The notes under the pieces were generated by a model. It ran no database searches. It was not told where the DNA came from and saw only the letters and a program-made list of their open reading frames with translations. Positions 30,162 to 37,797 of a DNA stretch of 48,422 nucleotides are shown here, in pieces. The DNA lies in NCBI GenBank assembly GCA_934120735.1, contig CAKOVA010000009.1:1-48422 (forward strand), in the 5' to 3' direction. The translations under genes and the position numbers were made by a program. The stretch's first letter is position 1, and each line of letters opens with the position of its first letter. This DNA is from an uncultured Prevotella sp. (GTDB lineage Bacteria; Bacteroidota; Bacteroidia; Bacteroidales; Bacteroidaceae).

Positions 30162-31466
30162 CTAACCGATGGCCATGTCCTGTAAAATCTCACCCAAAGT
30201 GGGGTGGGTGTGGATGATGTCCTTCAGTCGGTCGATTGTGATGTCCATGTTCATCAGTGCCGAAATCTCTTGCACCAACTCAGCGGCATGGGCACCGTAG
30301 ATGTGACAACCAATGATTTTGTTCTGTTCGTCAACAATCAGTTTCGCCATACCTTCAGGCTCTTCCATCGATAGGGCGCGGCCATTGGCGCGGTAGTAGC
30401 CTTTTCGAATCGTATAATTTAGTTCTTCGGCCTTACAAGCGTCTTCGGTCTTGCCCACTGAAGCAGCCTCCGGATGGGTGAACACGGCAGCAGGCATGAT
30501 GTCGAAACGAATGTTGTCGCTCTTGCCAAGGATGTGGTTCACGGCCCTGAAACCTTGGAAGGTTGCAGCATGGGCAAGCATCTGACGGGCGTTTGTGTCG
30601 CCGATGGCATAAATACCGTTGATGGAAGTTTCCATGTTATCATCGACCAAAATGCCCTTTTTGTCGTAGGAAATGCCCGTGGCGTCCAGATTTAGTGAAT
30701 CCATGTTGGCCGCACGACCTGTTGCAATGAGGATGGTATCGGCCTCTACGGTCTGTTCTTTGCCTTTCCGCTCAAAGGTCACTTTACCTTCATGAATGCA
30801 CTTCACGCCAGCTTGCAGGTAGAATTCAATGCCTTTCTTCTCCATGCACTTGCGCAAACGCTTGGCAATGTCGCTGTCGAGCGTTGGCAAACATTCTTTC
30901 ATGAACTCCACGACGGTTACCTTACTACCGAAACTGGCGAATGCAGAAGCAAATTCCATCCCGATAACCCCGGCACCTACGATGCACAGTTTCTCGGGAA
31001 CGTGGTCAATGTTCAACAGTTCTGTCGATGTCATGACATTCGATTCTCCTCCCTGTTGATACACTAATCCCTCGATGGGTGGCATCTTCGCGTGTGATCC
31101 AGTGGCGATGATGATGTGCTTTGCCTGATATTCTTCACCGTTGGCAACCACCGTTTGGCGGTCCTTGAAAACGGCTTTACCCCGCACCAACGTAATGTTG
31201 GGCTGTGAAAGTAGGGTCTGCACGCCCTCTCTCAGCTGCTGAATGGTCTGTTGCTTGCGTTCCATCACCAACTCAAATGCTGGTATGGTCTCTTTCGAGG
31301 CATCGTGCGCCAAACACTTTGTCGGTATGCAACCACTGTTGAGACATGTGCCACCGACCTCCTGTTCTTCAAAAACCAGAACTTGGAGGCCGTTTTTGGC
31401 GGCATAATCGGCAGCCCGGTAACCTCCGGGGCCACTGCCGATGATGATGAGATCAGTTGTTGTCAT
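30162..31466 (-). CDS. lpdA: dihydrolipoyl dehydrogenase (E3 / glycine cleavage L-protein)
   Basis: A 434-residue FAD enzyme that reoxidises dihydrolipoyl groups with NAD+. FAD motif GSGPGG at 10-15, redox disulphide GGTCLNSGC (C41, C46), NAD motif GAGVIGMEFA, second FAD motif YAIGDTN, and the C-terminal HTHPTLGE with the catalytic His-Glu. The frame extends to 31517 inside gcvPB. The ATG at 31466 overlaps the gcvPB stop by 14 bases. Its position at the end of the gcv operon makes it the L-protein, although it may also serve 2-oxoacid dehydrogenases. Confidence 0.94.
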   Translation of the reverse strand: MTTTDLIIIGSGPGGYRAADYAAKNGLQVLVFEEQEVGGTCLNSGCIPTKCLAHDASKETIPAFELVMERKQQTIQQLREGVQTLLSQPNITLVRGKAVFKDRQTVVANGEEYQAKHIIIATGSHAKMPPIEGLVYQQGGESNVMTSTELLNIDHVPEKLCIVGAGVIGMEFASAFASFGSKVTVVEFMKECLPTLDSDIAKRLRKCMEKKGIEFYLQAGVKCIHEGKVTFERKGKEQTVEADTILIATGRAANMDSLNLDATGISYDKKGILVDDNMETSINGIYAIGDTNARQMLAHAATFQGFRAVNHILGKSDNIRFDIMPAAVFTHPEAASVGKTEDACKAEELNYTIRKGYYRANGRALSMEEPEGMAKLIVDEQNKIIGCHIYGAHAAELVQEISALMNMDITIDRLKDIIHTHPTLGEILQDMAIG

Positions 31467-32895
31467 GGATGAGCTGTTGATAGGTGAGTATCGGATGTTT
31501 AGCTGCTTCCACATCATTCACACGCTTGACAGGTGTTTCGTGTGGTGCACCCTTAACGATATCAGGGTTGGTCTTCGCTTCCTCTGCTATCTTGCGCATC
31601 ACATCAATGAAACCATCAATGGTGTCTTTGCTTTCGCTTTCGGTGGGCTCTATCATCATGGCTTCGTGGAAAAGCAATGGGAAATAGATGGTGGGAGCGT
31701 GGAAACCATAATCTAACAGACGTTTGGCAACGTCCATTGTGGTGACTCCCGTGCTCTTGTCTTTCAATCCATCGAAAACAAACTCATGCTTGCAGACCTT
31801 GTCAATAGGCAGTTCGTACACATCTTTCAAGCTATTCATGATGTAGTTGGCATTCAGTGTCGCGTATGGACCTACCTTCTTCACGTTTTCCCTACCCAGA
31901 GAAAGAATGTAAGTATAGGCTCTCAGGTAGGTTGCAAAATGTCCATGATAAGGATGTATGGTGATGGCTGTGCCAGTATGGCCTTTCGCCTTGCAGTTGT
32001 TGGTGGGTAAAAATTCTACCAATTTCTCGCAAACACCAACCGGACCCGACCCTGGTCCACCTCCACCATGGGGCGTAGAGAAGGTTTTGTGCAGGTTGAT
32101 GTGCATCACATCGAAGCCCATGTCGCCTGGTCTACATTCGCCCAAGAGCGGATTGAGATTCGCTCCGTCGTAATACATCAAACCACCACAGTCGTGGATG
32201 AGTTTGGTAATCTCGGGGATATGCACCTCGAAAAGACCGAGTGTGTTGGGATTTGTCATCATCATGCCGGCGATGTCGTCACCCAAAAGCGTCTTGAGGT
32301 GCTCAACATCTACCAGTCCATCGGGTGTACTCTTCACCTCTACCACATTCAATCCGCATACGGCAGCTGAAGCAGGATTGGTGCCATGAGCCGAGTCGGG
32401 TACGATGACCTTGGTTCTCTGATGGTCGTTACGACTCTCATGATAGGCCTTGATGATCATCAATCCGGTCAACTCACCATGTGCGCCGGCACAAGGATTC
32501 AGGGTGAAGCGTGACAAACCTGTTAGTTCAGATAATGACTGTTGCAGGTTTTCATACACTTCTTCGGCACCTTCCACCGTCTCAGCCGGTTGAAGAGGGT
32601 GCAGATTGGCGAAAGCTGGGTGTGCGGCAATCTCCTCGTTGATGGGCGGATTGTATTTCATCGTACACGATCCTAAGGGATAAAAACCGTTGTCCACGCC
32701 GAAATTGTTCCCACTATGATTGGTGTAATGGCGCACCACGGTCATTTCATCACACTCCGGAAGCTCGGCATCGGCTGTCCTTTTCAGTTTGGCGGGTATT
32801 TCATGGTGGCCAAATTGATTCTTGGGCAGACTGTACCCACGTCGTCCCGGATGCGACAACTCAAATATCAGATTGCTATATAGTTTATGATTCAT
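31453..32895 (-). CDS. gcvPB: glycine dehydrogenase (decarboxylating) subunit 2
   Basis: A 480-residue PLP subunit of the P-protein, which decarboxylates glycine and loads the aminomethyl group on GcvH. The PLP lysine lies in MHINLHKTFSTPHGGGGPGS (around residue 268). PVIRHYT-like VVRHYTNHS and GSCTMKYNP near the N-terminus are typical of the split, two-subunit form. It starts on a 4-base overlap with gcvPA. Normal length. Confidence 0.96.
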   Translation of the reverse strand: MNHKLYSNLIFELSHPGRRGYSLPKNQFGHHEIPAKLKRTADAELPECDEMTVVRHYTNHSGNNFGVDNGFYPLGSCTMKYNPPINEEIAAHPAFANLHPLQPAETVEGAEEVYENLQQSLSELTGLSRFTLNPCAGAHGELTGLMIIKAYHESRNDHQRTKVIVPDSAHGTNPASAAVCGLNVVEVKSTPDGLVDVEHLKTLLGDDIAGMMMTNPNTLGLFEVHIPEITKLIHDCGGLMYYDGANLNPLLGECRPGDMGFDVMHINLHKTFSTPHGGGGPGSGPVGVCEKLVEFLPTNNCKAKGHTGTAITIHPYHGHFATYLRAYTYILSLGRENVKKVGPYATLNANYIMNSLKDVYELPIDKVCKHEFVFDGLKDKSTGVTTMDVAKRLLDYGFHAPTIYFPLLFHEAMMIEPTESESKDTIDGFIDVMRKIAEEAKTNPDIVKGAPHETPVKRVNDVEAAKHPILTYQQLIHDNN

Positions 32896-34208
32896 GACAC
32901 AAGTTCTATTAGTTTGTCTATTTCATCCTTGGTTCTCTTCTCGGTGACAGCCAGCATGAGCAGGTCGTCTCCAACCTGTATGCCTCCAAAGATGCCGTTG
33001 TCTATCAGTCGTTGTTGCAACTGTTTGATGTCACCATCATACCGTACGCAGAATTCATTGAAGAAAGGCTGGTCGAAAGCCAATGAGAAATGGCCTGTCT
33101 TCACCAGTTCTTCGCACAGATAGTGCGCACCATCGTAAGATAGTTGGCCTACTTCTTTCAGACCTTCCTTGCCCATCAGTGACAGGTAAATGGTCACCCA
33201 AAGAGCCATCAGCGACTGATTGGAACAGATGTTCGATGTGGCTTTCTCTCTTCTGATGTGTTGTTCGCGGGCTTGAAGGGTCAAAACAAACACGCGCTGG
33301 CCATCCTCATCAACGGTCTTGCCGACGATTCGTCCAGGCATCTTACGCATCATTTTCGTGGTACAGCACATGTAGCCTACATAGGGGCCACCCCAATTCA
33401 TCGGTATGCCCAATGATTGACCTTCGCCAACGGCGATGTCTGCTCCCAATTCGGCTGGTGTCTTCAACAAAGCGAGGTCTGCCGGATTGCTGTTCATGAT
33501 GAACAATGCTTTCTGCTCATGACATATGTCGGCCACGCCAGAGTAATCTTCTACGATGCCATAGTAGTTGGGATACTGAACTACCACACCTGCCACGCCG
33601 CCTTCTGACAGCTTCTGTTGCAGTTGTTGTTGGTCGGTGACACCCTCTTTCTGCGGAACCAGGTCGATTTCTATGTTCTGATAGTGAGCATAAGTCTTGA
33701 CAACGGCCAGGATTTTAGGATCCACCGTCTCAGAAATCAACACTCTGTTGGCTTTCTTGTTGTTGGCCTTAGCCATCATGACGGCCTCGGCTGTGGCTGT
33801 AGCACCATCGTACATGGAGGCATTAGATACTTCCATACCGGTGAGTTCGGCCATCATACTTTGAAACTCGAAGATGTAATGCAGGGTGCCTTGTGAAATC
33901 TCGGCTTGATAAGGTGTGTAACTGGTTAGAAATTCAGAACGTTCTACCAGATAAGGCACTGCCGAAGGGTAGTACCTATCGTAAACGCCGGCGCCGGCAA
34001 AGCAGGTCAGTTGCTTGTTTTTGGCGCCCAGCTCGTTGAAGAACTGACGAATTTCAAGTTCGCTCTTTGCTTCCGGCAGCTTGTATTCCCCCTGGAAACG
34101 CACTTCTGCCGGAATCTCTTGATAAAGATCATCGAGCGACTTGACGCCAATCTTCTCCAACATCTGAGCTACATCCTCTTCCGTATGTGGAAAAAACTTG
34201 TAAGTCAT
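32892..34208 (-). CDS. gcvPA: glycine dehydrogenase (decarboxylating) subunit 1
   Basis: A 438-residue partner of GcvPB that supplies the other half of the P-protein active site. Recognisable blocks: PHTEEDVAQMLEKIGV at the N-terminus, CFAGAGVYDRYYPSAVPYL, YTPYQAEISQGTLHYIFEFQ, and NICSNQSLMAL. It follows gcvH by 5 bases and overlaps gcvPB by 4. Confidence 0.96.
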   Translation of the reverse strand: MTYKFFPHTEEDVAQMLEKIGVKSLDDLYQEIPAEVRFQGEYKLPEAKSELEIRQFFNELGAKNKQLTCFAGAGVYDRYYPSAVPYLVERSEFLTSYTPYQAEISQGTLHYIFEFQSMMAELTGMEVSNASMYDGATATAEAVMMAKANNKKANRVLISETVDPKILAVVKTYAHYQNIEIDLVPQKEGVTDQQQLQQKLSEGGVAGVVVQYPNYYGIVEDYSGVADICHEQKALFIMNSNPADLALLKTPAELGADIAVGEGQSLGIPMNWGGPYVGYMCCTTKMMRKMPGRIVGKTVDEDGQRVFVLTLQAREQHIRREKATSNICSNQSLMALWVTIYLSLMGKEGLKEVGQLSYDGAHYLCEELVKTGHFSLAFDQPFFNEFCVRYDGDIKQLQQRLIDNGIFGGIQVGDDLLMLAVTEKRTKDEIDKLIELVS

Positions 34209-34213
34209 TGTAT

Positions 34214-34594
34214 TTATTTGTTACAGAATTCTTCGTATTTCTTGGCATCCATCAGGTTGTCCAGCTCACTGGTATCCGACAGTTCTACCTTAATAATCCA
34301 TGCACCGAAAGCATCTTTGTTGATCAACTCTGGGGTGTCTTCCAAAGCCTCATTCACCTCTACGACCGTACCACTCACGGGAGTGCTAAGGTCGCTGGCA
34401 GCCTTGACGCTCTCAACGGCACCAAAATCGTCGCCTGCTTCTATCTCATCGTCAACGTCTGGTAAATCCACATAAACGATGTTACCCAATGCCTGTTGTG
34501 CATAATCGGTAATACCGATGCTGGCGATGTTGCCTTCTACTTTTACAAACTCATGTGACTCACTGTAATAGAGTCCTTCAATCACTTTTGCCAT
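34214..34594 (-). CDS. gcvH: glycine cleavage system H protein
   Basis: A 126-residue lipoyl carrier that moves the aminomethyl group between P, T and L proteins. The lipoylated lysine is K64 in [32 protein letters not shown] is the family signature. A lipoate ligase is at the head of the same operon. It is 5 bases upstream of gcvPA. A possible 50-codon frame fills the gap to gcvT. Confidence 0.96.
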   Translation of the reverse strand: MAKVIEGLYYSESHEFVKVEGNIASIGITDYAQQALGNIVYVDLPDVDDEIEAGDDFGAVESVKAASDLSTPVSGTVVEVNEALEDTPELINKDAFGAWIIKVELSDTSELDNLMDAKKYEEFCNK

Positions 34595-34605
34595 AATATG
34601 TTATA

Positions 34606-34758
34606 TTAATTAATGTTATACTTGATAGTTGCTTCACTGTGTTCTCCGTTCATTCCCGCATCGTTGAGAAAAGCTGTTTGGGAAACGGTGACAGGCTTCC
34701 ATACTCTTCGGACTTGTCCTGTTGATGGAAAACACCGTTGGGAGAAACCCACAGCCAT
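34606..34758 (-). CDS. possible 50-residue small ORF between gcvT and gcvH
   Basis: An open frame starting with ATG one base after the gcvT stop (TAA-C-ATG) and ending 11 bases before gcvH. It starts MAVGFSQRCFPSTG and ends HSEATIKYNIN. The tight fit at both ends is what one expects of a coupled gene, but no family is recognised and it could be chance. The gap is unusually long for this operon. Confidence 0.3.
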   Translation of the reverse strand: MAVGFSQRCFPSTGQVRRVWKPVTVSQTAFLNDAGMNGEHSEATIKYNIN

Positions 34759-34759
34759 G

Positions 34760-35854
34760 TTAGTCTTTCTTATAATGTTTGTCGTAGAATCTCTTCTTCA
34801 CGACCACACACTTAAATGTCTTTTTGCGAATCTGTATTTCCAGTTCAGTACCTAATTTTGCATCTGGCTTGTTCACCAGAGCGCAGGCTACACTCTTATC
34901 CACGCTGATGGCATGGTAGCCAGTGGTAATCACTCCGACCTGTTTTCCATCCCTCAGAACGGCATAGCCATGACGAGGAATGGCCTTTTCTTGCAGCTCC
35001 AGACCGATAACTCTTTGCTTAACGCCTTCTTCTTTCTGCTTCACAATGGCCTCTTTGCCGATGAATTCTTCCTTATCCAGTTTGCAGAACATGCTCAAAC
35101 CAGCCATGACAGGCGAAATCTCAGCAGACAGTTCGTTGCCGTAAAGCGGCAATCCCACTTCGAAGCGTAGGGTATCGCGACAGCCAAGGCCACAGGGTAC
35201 GCACCGCTTGCTTGCCATCAAGGCATCCCATGTATTAATAATGTACGCGTGAGAGCCGTAGATTTCAAATCCGTCTTCGCCCGTGTAGCCCGTACGACTG
35301 ATGATAACATTTTCACCATCAACGTCTACTGTCTTCGCTGTATAGAACTGCAGATCCTTGCAATCCTGGTGCAACACCTCTTTCATCACCGCTTCCGCCT
35401 CTGGTCCTTGCACGGCCAGCTGTGCATAATAGTCAGAGCAGTGGTCAATGGTTACATCAAAACCCTCGGCGTTTTCGCGCATCCAGGCCACATCCTTATC
35501 GATGTTGGCAGCGTTGAAGACGAGGAAAAACTCGTTTTCACCCATCTTGTAAACCAACAGGTCGTCTACCGTTCCACCGTCGGGGTAGAGCATCATGCCA
35601 TAAAATACCTGATTGATGGGCGCACCTGCCACGTCGTTGGTGAAGATGTGGTTGACATATCGTTCGGCATCTGCGCCTGTTATGTAAGCCTCGCCCATGT
35701 GTGATACGTCAAAAACGCCACAGTGTTGGCGTACCGCCTGATGTTCTTCGATGATGGACGAGTACAGTATGGGCATCTCAAATCCTGCAAAGGGTTGCAT
35801 CTGCGCACCCAATGCCACGTGTTTGTCATACAAACAAGTTTTTTTATTTTCCAT
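34760..35854 (-). CDS. gcvT: aminomethyltransferase (glycine cleavage T protein)
   Basis: A 364-residue folate-dependent enzyme releasing ammonia and forming methylene-THF. Signatures: MQPFAGFEMPILYSSI at the N-terminus, GVFDVSHMGE, YAQLAVQGPEA, ISRTGYTGEDGFEIY, CGLGCRDTLRFEVGLPLYG, and the C-terminal domain with HGYAVLRDGKQVGVIT. Normal length. It is the second gene of the operon, 95 bases after lplA. Confidence 0.96.
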   Translation of the reverse strand: MENKKTCLYDKHVALGAQMQPFAGFEMPILYSSIIEEHQAVRQHCGVFDVSHMGEAYITGADAERYVNHIFTNDVAGAPINQVFYGMMLYPDGGTVDDLLVYKMGENEFFLVFNAANIDKDVAWMRENAEGFDVTIDHCSDYYAQLAVQGPEAEAVMKEVLHQDCKDLQFYTAKTVDVDGENVIISRTGYTGEDGFEIYGSHAYIINTWDALMASKRCVPCGLGCRDTLRFEVGLPLYGNELSAEISPVMAGLSMFCKLDKEEFIGKEAIVKQKEEGVKQRVIGLELQEKAIPRHGYAVLRDGKQVGVITTGYHAISVDKSVACALVNKPDAKLGTELEIQIRKKTFKCVVVKKRFYDKHYKKD

Positions 35855-35949
35855 GTTTTTGATGTTTAAGTGTAGATTTTTCGTATTTTGTTTTCATTTT
35901 TTGAGTAGTCTGTTGTTGGTGTCAAGTCAGGATGGTTGCAAGGCTATTT

Positions 35950-36924
35950 TCATTCAGCCAATATCAAATCAACCAACTGTTGCTTCTTCAGGTTTCTGAT
36001 GATGTCGTCCAAACGGTCGGGCAGGGCGTCGTCTATAGCCTGTGCGTTGTAAGGTACATGGCGCAGCTTCTTAAGAATGCCGTTGTCCAGGTCGCCCGTC
36101 AGGAAGTAGTCGCCCATGATGTTGGCCTCTTTGATGACATCGTTTTTCAGTTCAAGTCGCACCTCCAATTCGCCAACGCCTTCAATCCGTTTTTTGTGAA
36201 CGATGGAGTAACGGGGATTGTTGCCGTATGTAAAATCGTCCGACAGGTAGTCTTGCTCAATCTCTTCGATGCCCTTCACGTCATCGGCTGTCAGGGTGAT
36301 TGTCGACGAGCAGAGGTTTTGGCGTGCAAAACGTTTTACCTCTTCGAGAGTAAGCGTGGTGTGATCTTTGAGCAGAGCGATGTGCTGGCGAATGCTCTGC
36401 ACCCCTTTGCTGATGAGTTTTTCTTGGCTGGGAGTAATGCTGGCCACCATGTTTTGTATATTGGTGTCGTAGAGCATGGTGCCATGAACAATGCTTCGTC
36501 CCGGAACATGGTAGAATGCGTTGCCAGACACCTTCTTGTCGCCAATGAGAATGTCGTTGCGTCCACCCGAATGGGCATCTACCCCCATGGTCTGAAGCAT
36601 GTCTACCACGCGCTTGATGTATTGGCAGAATACCATGTTCACCTGGTCGTCGTGTGTGATGCAGGAGAACAGAATGCAGCCCTCGTCAACGTAGATGCAG
36701 CCACCTCCGCTTTTTCGCCTGATGAGGTGGATGCCTTTTTCCTGACAATACTCTGTGTTTACTTCATTGTCGATGAGTTGGTTACGTCCAAACATCACCG
36801 TTGGCGGCACTTGCCACATGAAGAAACAATCCTCCGTACTGTCAATATGTCGCGCGATATATTCTTCCATCGCCAGGTAGAAGCTGGTGAGTCTGTTAGG
36901 TTCTGATACTTCGACGTAGACCAT
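35950..36924 (-). CDS. lplA: lipoate-protein ligase A type
   Basis: A 324-residue enzyme that activates lipoate with ATP and attaches it to lysines of carrier proteins. Substrate motif RRKSGGGCIYVDEG (near 90-100; usually RR.SGGGAVYHD), catalytic lysine in GDKKVSGNAFYH, and GTMLYDTN. The C-terminal LplA accessory domain is present (DDFTYGNNPRYS on). Sited ahead of gcvT and gcvH, it most likely lipoylates GcvH. It may salvage rather than make lipoate, so free lipoate may be needed. It has its own promoter. Confidence 0.92.
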   Translation of the reverse strand: MVYVEVSEPNRLTSFYLAMEEYIARHIDSTEDCFFMWQVPPTVMFGRNQLIDNEVNTEYCQEKGIHLIRRKSGGGCIYVDEGCILFSCITHDDQVNMVFCQYIKRVVDMLQTMGVDAHSGGRNDILIGDKKVSGNAFYHVPGRSIVHGTMLYDTNIQNMVASITPSQEKLISKGVQSIRQHIALLKDHTTLTLEEVKRFARQNLCSSTITLTADDVKGIEEIEQDYLSDDFTYGNNPRYSIVHKKRIEGVGELEVRLELKNDVIKEANIMGDYFLTGDLDNGILKKLRHVPYNAQAIDDALPDRLDDIIRNLKKQQLVDLILAE

Positions 36925-36955
36925 TTGATTGTTTAGGCTTAGTTATTTCTGCATG

Positions 36956-36988
36956 CAAATATAATGAATTCTTGCAGATTAATTCAAG
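36956..36988 (-). promoter_or_regulatory. promoter of the lplA-gcv-lpd operon
   Basis: The minus strand has CTTG, 21 bases, TATATTTG. No other convincing promoter is seen before gcvT, so all six genes may be on one mRNA. Confidence 0.6.
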
Positions 36989-37620
36989 AAAATTGGATAA
37001 AAGTTTTTTCTATATATCCAATTTTCAAGTGTAAAAATAATCATTAACCTAAAAGATTGCATTTTTTTGTGAGGAAAAGTACGGAATATTCTTTTGGCAT
37101 TCTGTGTTCTATATTCTTAATCTGATAACTACATTTGCTGGTGTTGCGCATGAATTTCAGATTGCAATGCACTGTGTTTTTGTGCTCTAAGCGCAAAAAT
37201 AAAGTGGAAGAGTGATGACGAATTTTCTTGACAAAGGTCGCTTCAATGCTTGGCGTTTTTACAAACAACCTTGCACTTGCTTTCAAATACGCTAAATATG
37301 AACAATATTTGCAAGTAAAAGATAATCAATATATTGTGGTTTTCTGTAAAAGTTTTGCTCTATCTTTCAAAGTTCTTTGAAGCCAAAAGCTATGCTATAA
37401 GCGTGTAATATGTATGCCTTTGGCTGGGTATTGCATGGTAATTGCTGCGTAAAAGTATGGTTCTTGTGGAAAAAATCAAGCGTTTTTGCCTACAAAATTG
37501 TTTTTTCATCAAAAGTCATTGCTTGTTTGCTCCTTGCTTGCCTATTGATTTTTTCCAGAATAGAAGTTTTGAATGGCCATTTTAGAGGCTTTTTTTGATA
37601 AAAATAACTGACAAAAGTAA
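36989..37620. other. long gene-poor gap with a partial repeat
   Basis: About 630 bases with no convincing gene (an 80-codon minus frame and a 62-codon plus frame have no recognisable features). It holds a repeat-related block (37217-37232, aattttcttgacaa) and a second block gctaaatatgaac near 37291. Confidence 0.5.
37217..37232 (+). repeat. third copy of the TTTTCTTGACAA block (partial)
   Basis: The block gacgaattttcttgacaaag is shared with copies A and B, here in reverse relation. A caaacaa stretch follows at 37262, at a spacing close to that in the other copies. Confidence 0.45.
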
Positions 37621-37631
37621 CGGAAACATTT

Positions 37632-37680
37632 CAGCGCAATCGTAGGGACACAGGGTTTGTGCGTTCCTACGATTGCGCTG
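37632..37680. repeat. REP-like palindrome
   Basis: Perfect 15-bp arms (cagcgcaatcgtagg at 37632-37646, complement at 37666-37680) around a 19-base centre with gacacagggtttgtgcg. The style (CGTAGGGACACA...) is like extragenic palindromes of several bacteria. It lies 118 bases past thrA, so it may also end transcription. Confidence 0.65.
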
Positions 37681-37700
37681 GTATGAAAAAGGCGTAGGCT

Positions 37701-37724
37701 TGTCATTCACAATTTGTCATTCAC
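37701..37724. repeat. short direct repeat downstream of thrA
   Basis: ttgtcattcac occurs twice in tandem, separated by 3-4 bases, within about 100 bases of the thrA stop. Small and of unknown meaning. Confidence 0.4.
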
Positions 37725-37797
37725 CTCTCAGCATAAGCGTGCGGTGATAACAGTGGCTCTCGCGACAGCTTGTGCAAGATGGCCGTCATGGTTTAGC

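Noticed and set aside
35932..36906. 324-codon plus-strand frame opposite lplA
   Set aside because: It is the antisense shadow of a well-recognised lipoate ligase. Length alone is not evidence.
37044..37598. 80-codon minus and 62-codon plus frames in the gap upstream of lplA
   Set aside because: Low-complexity AT-rich frames with no start context, family or coupling to neighbours.
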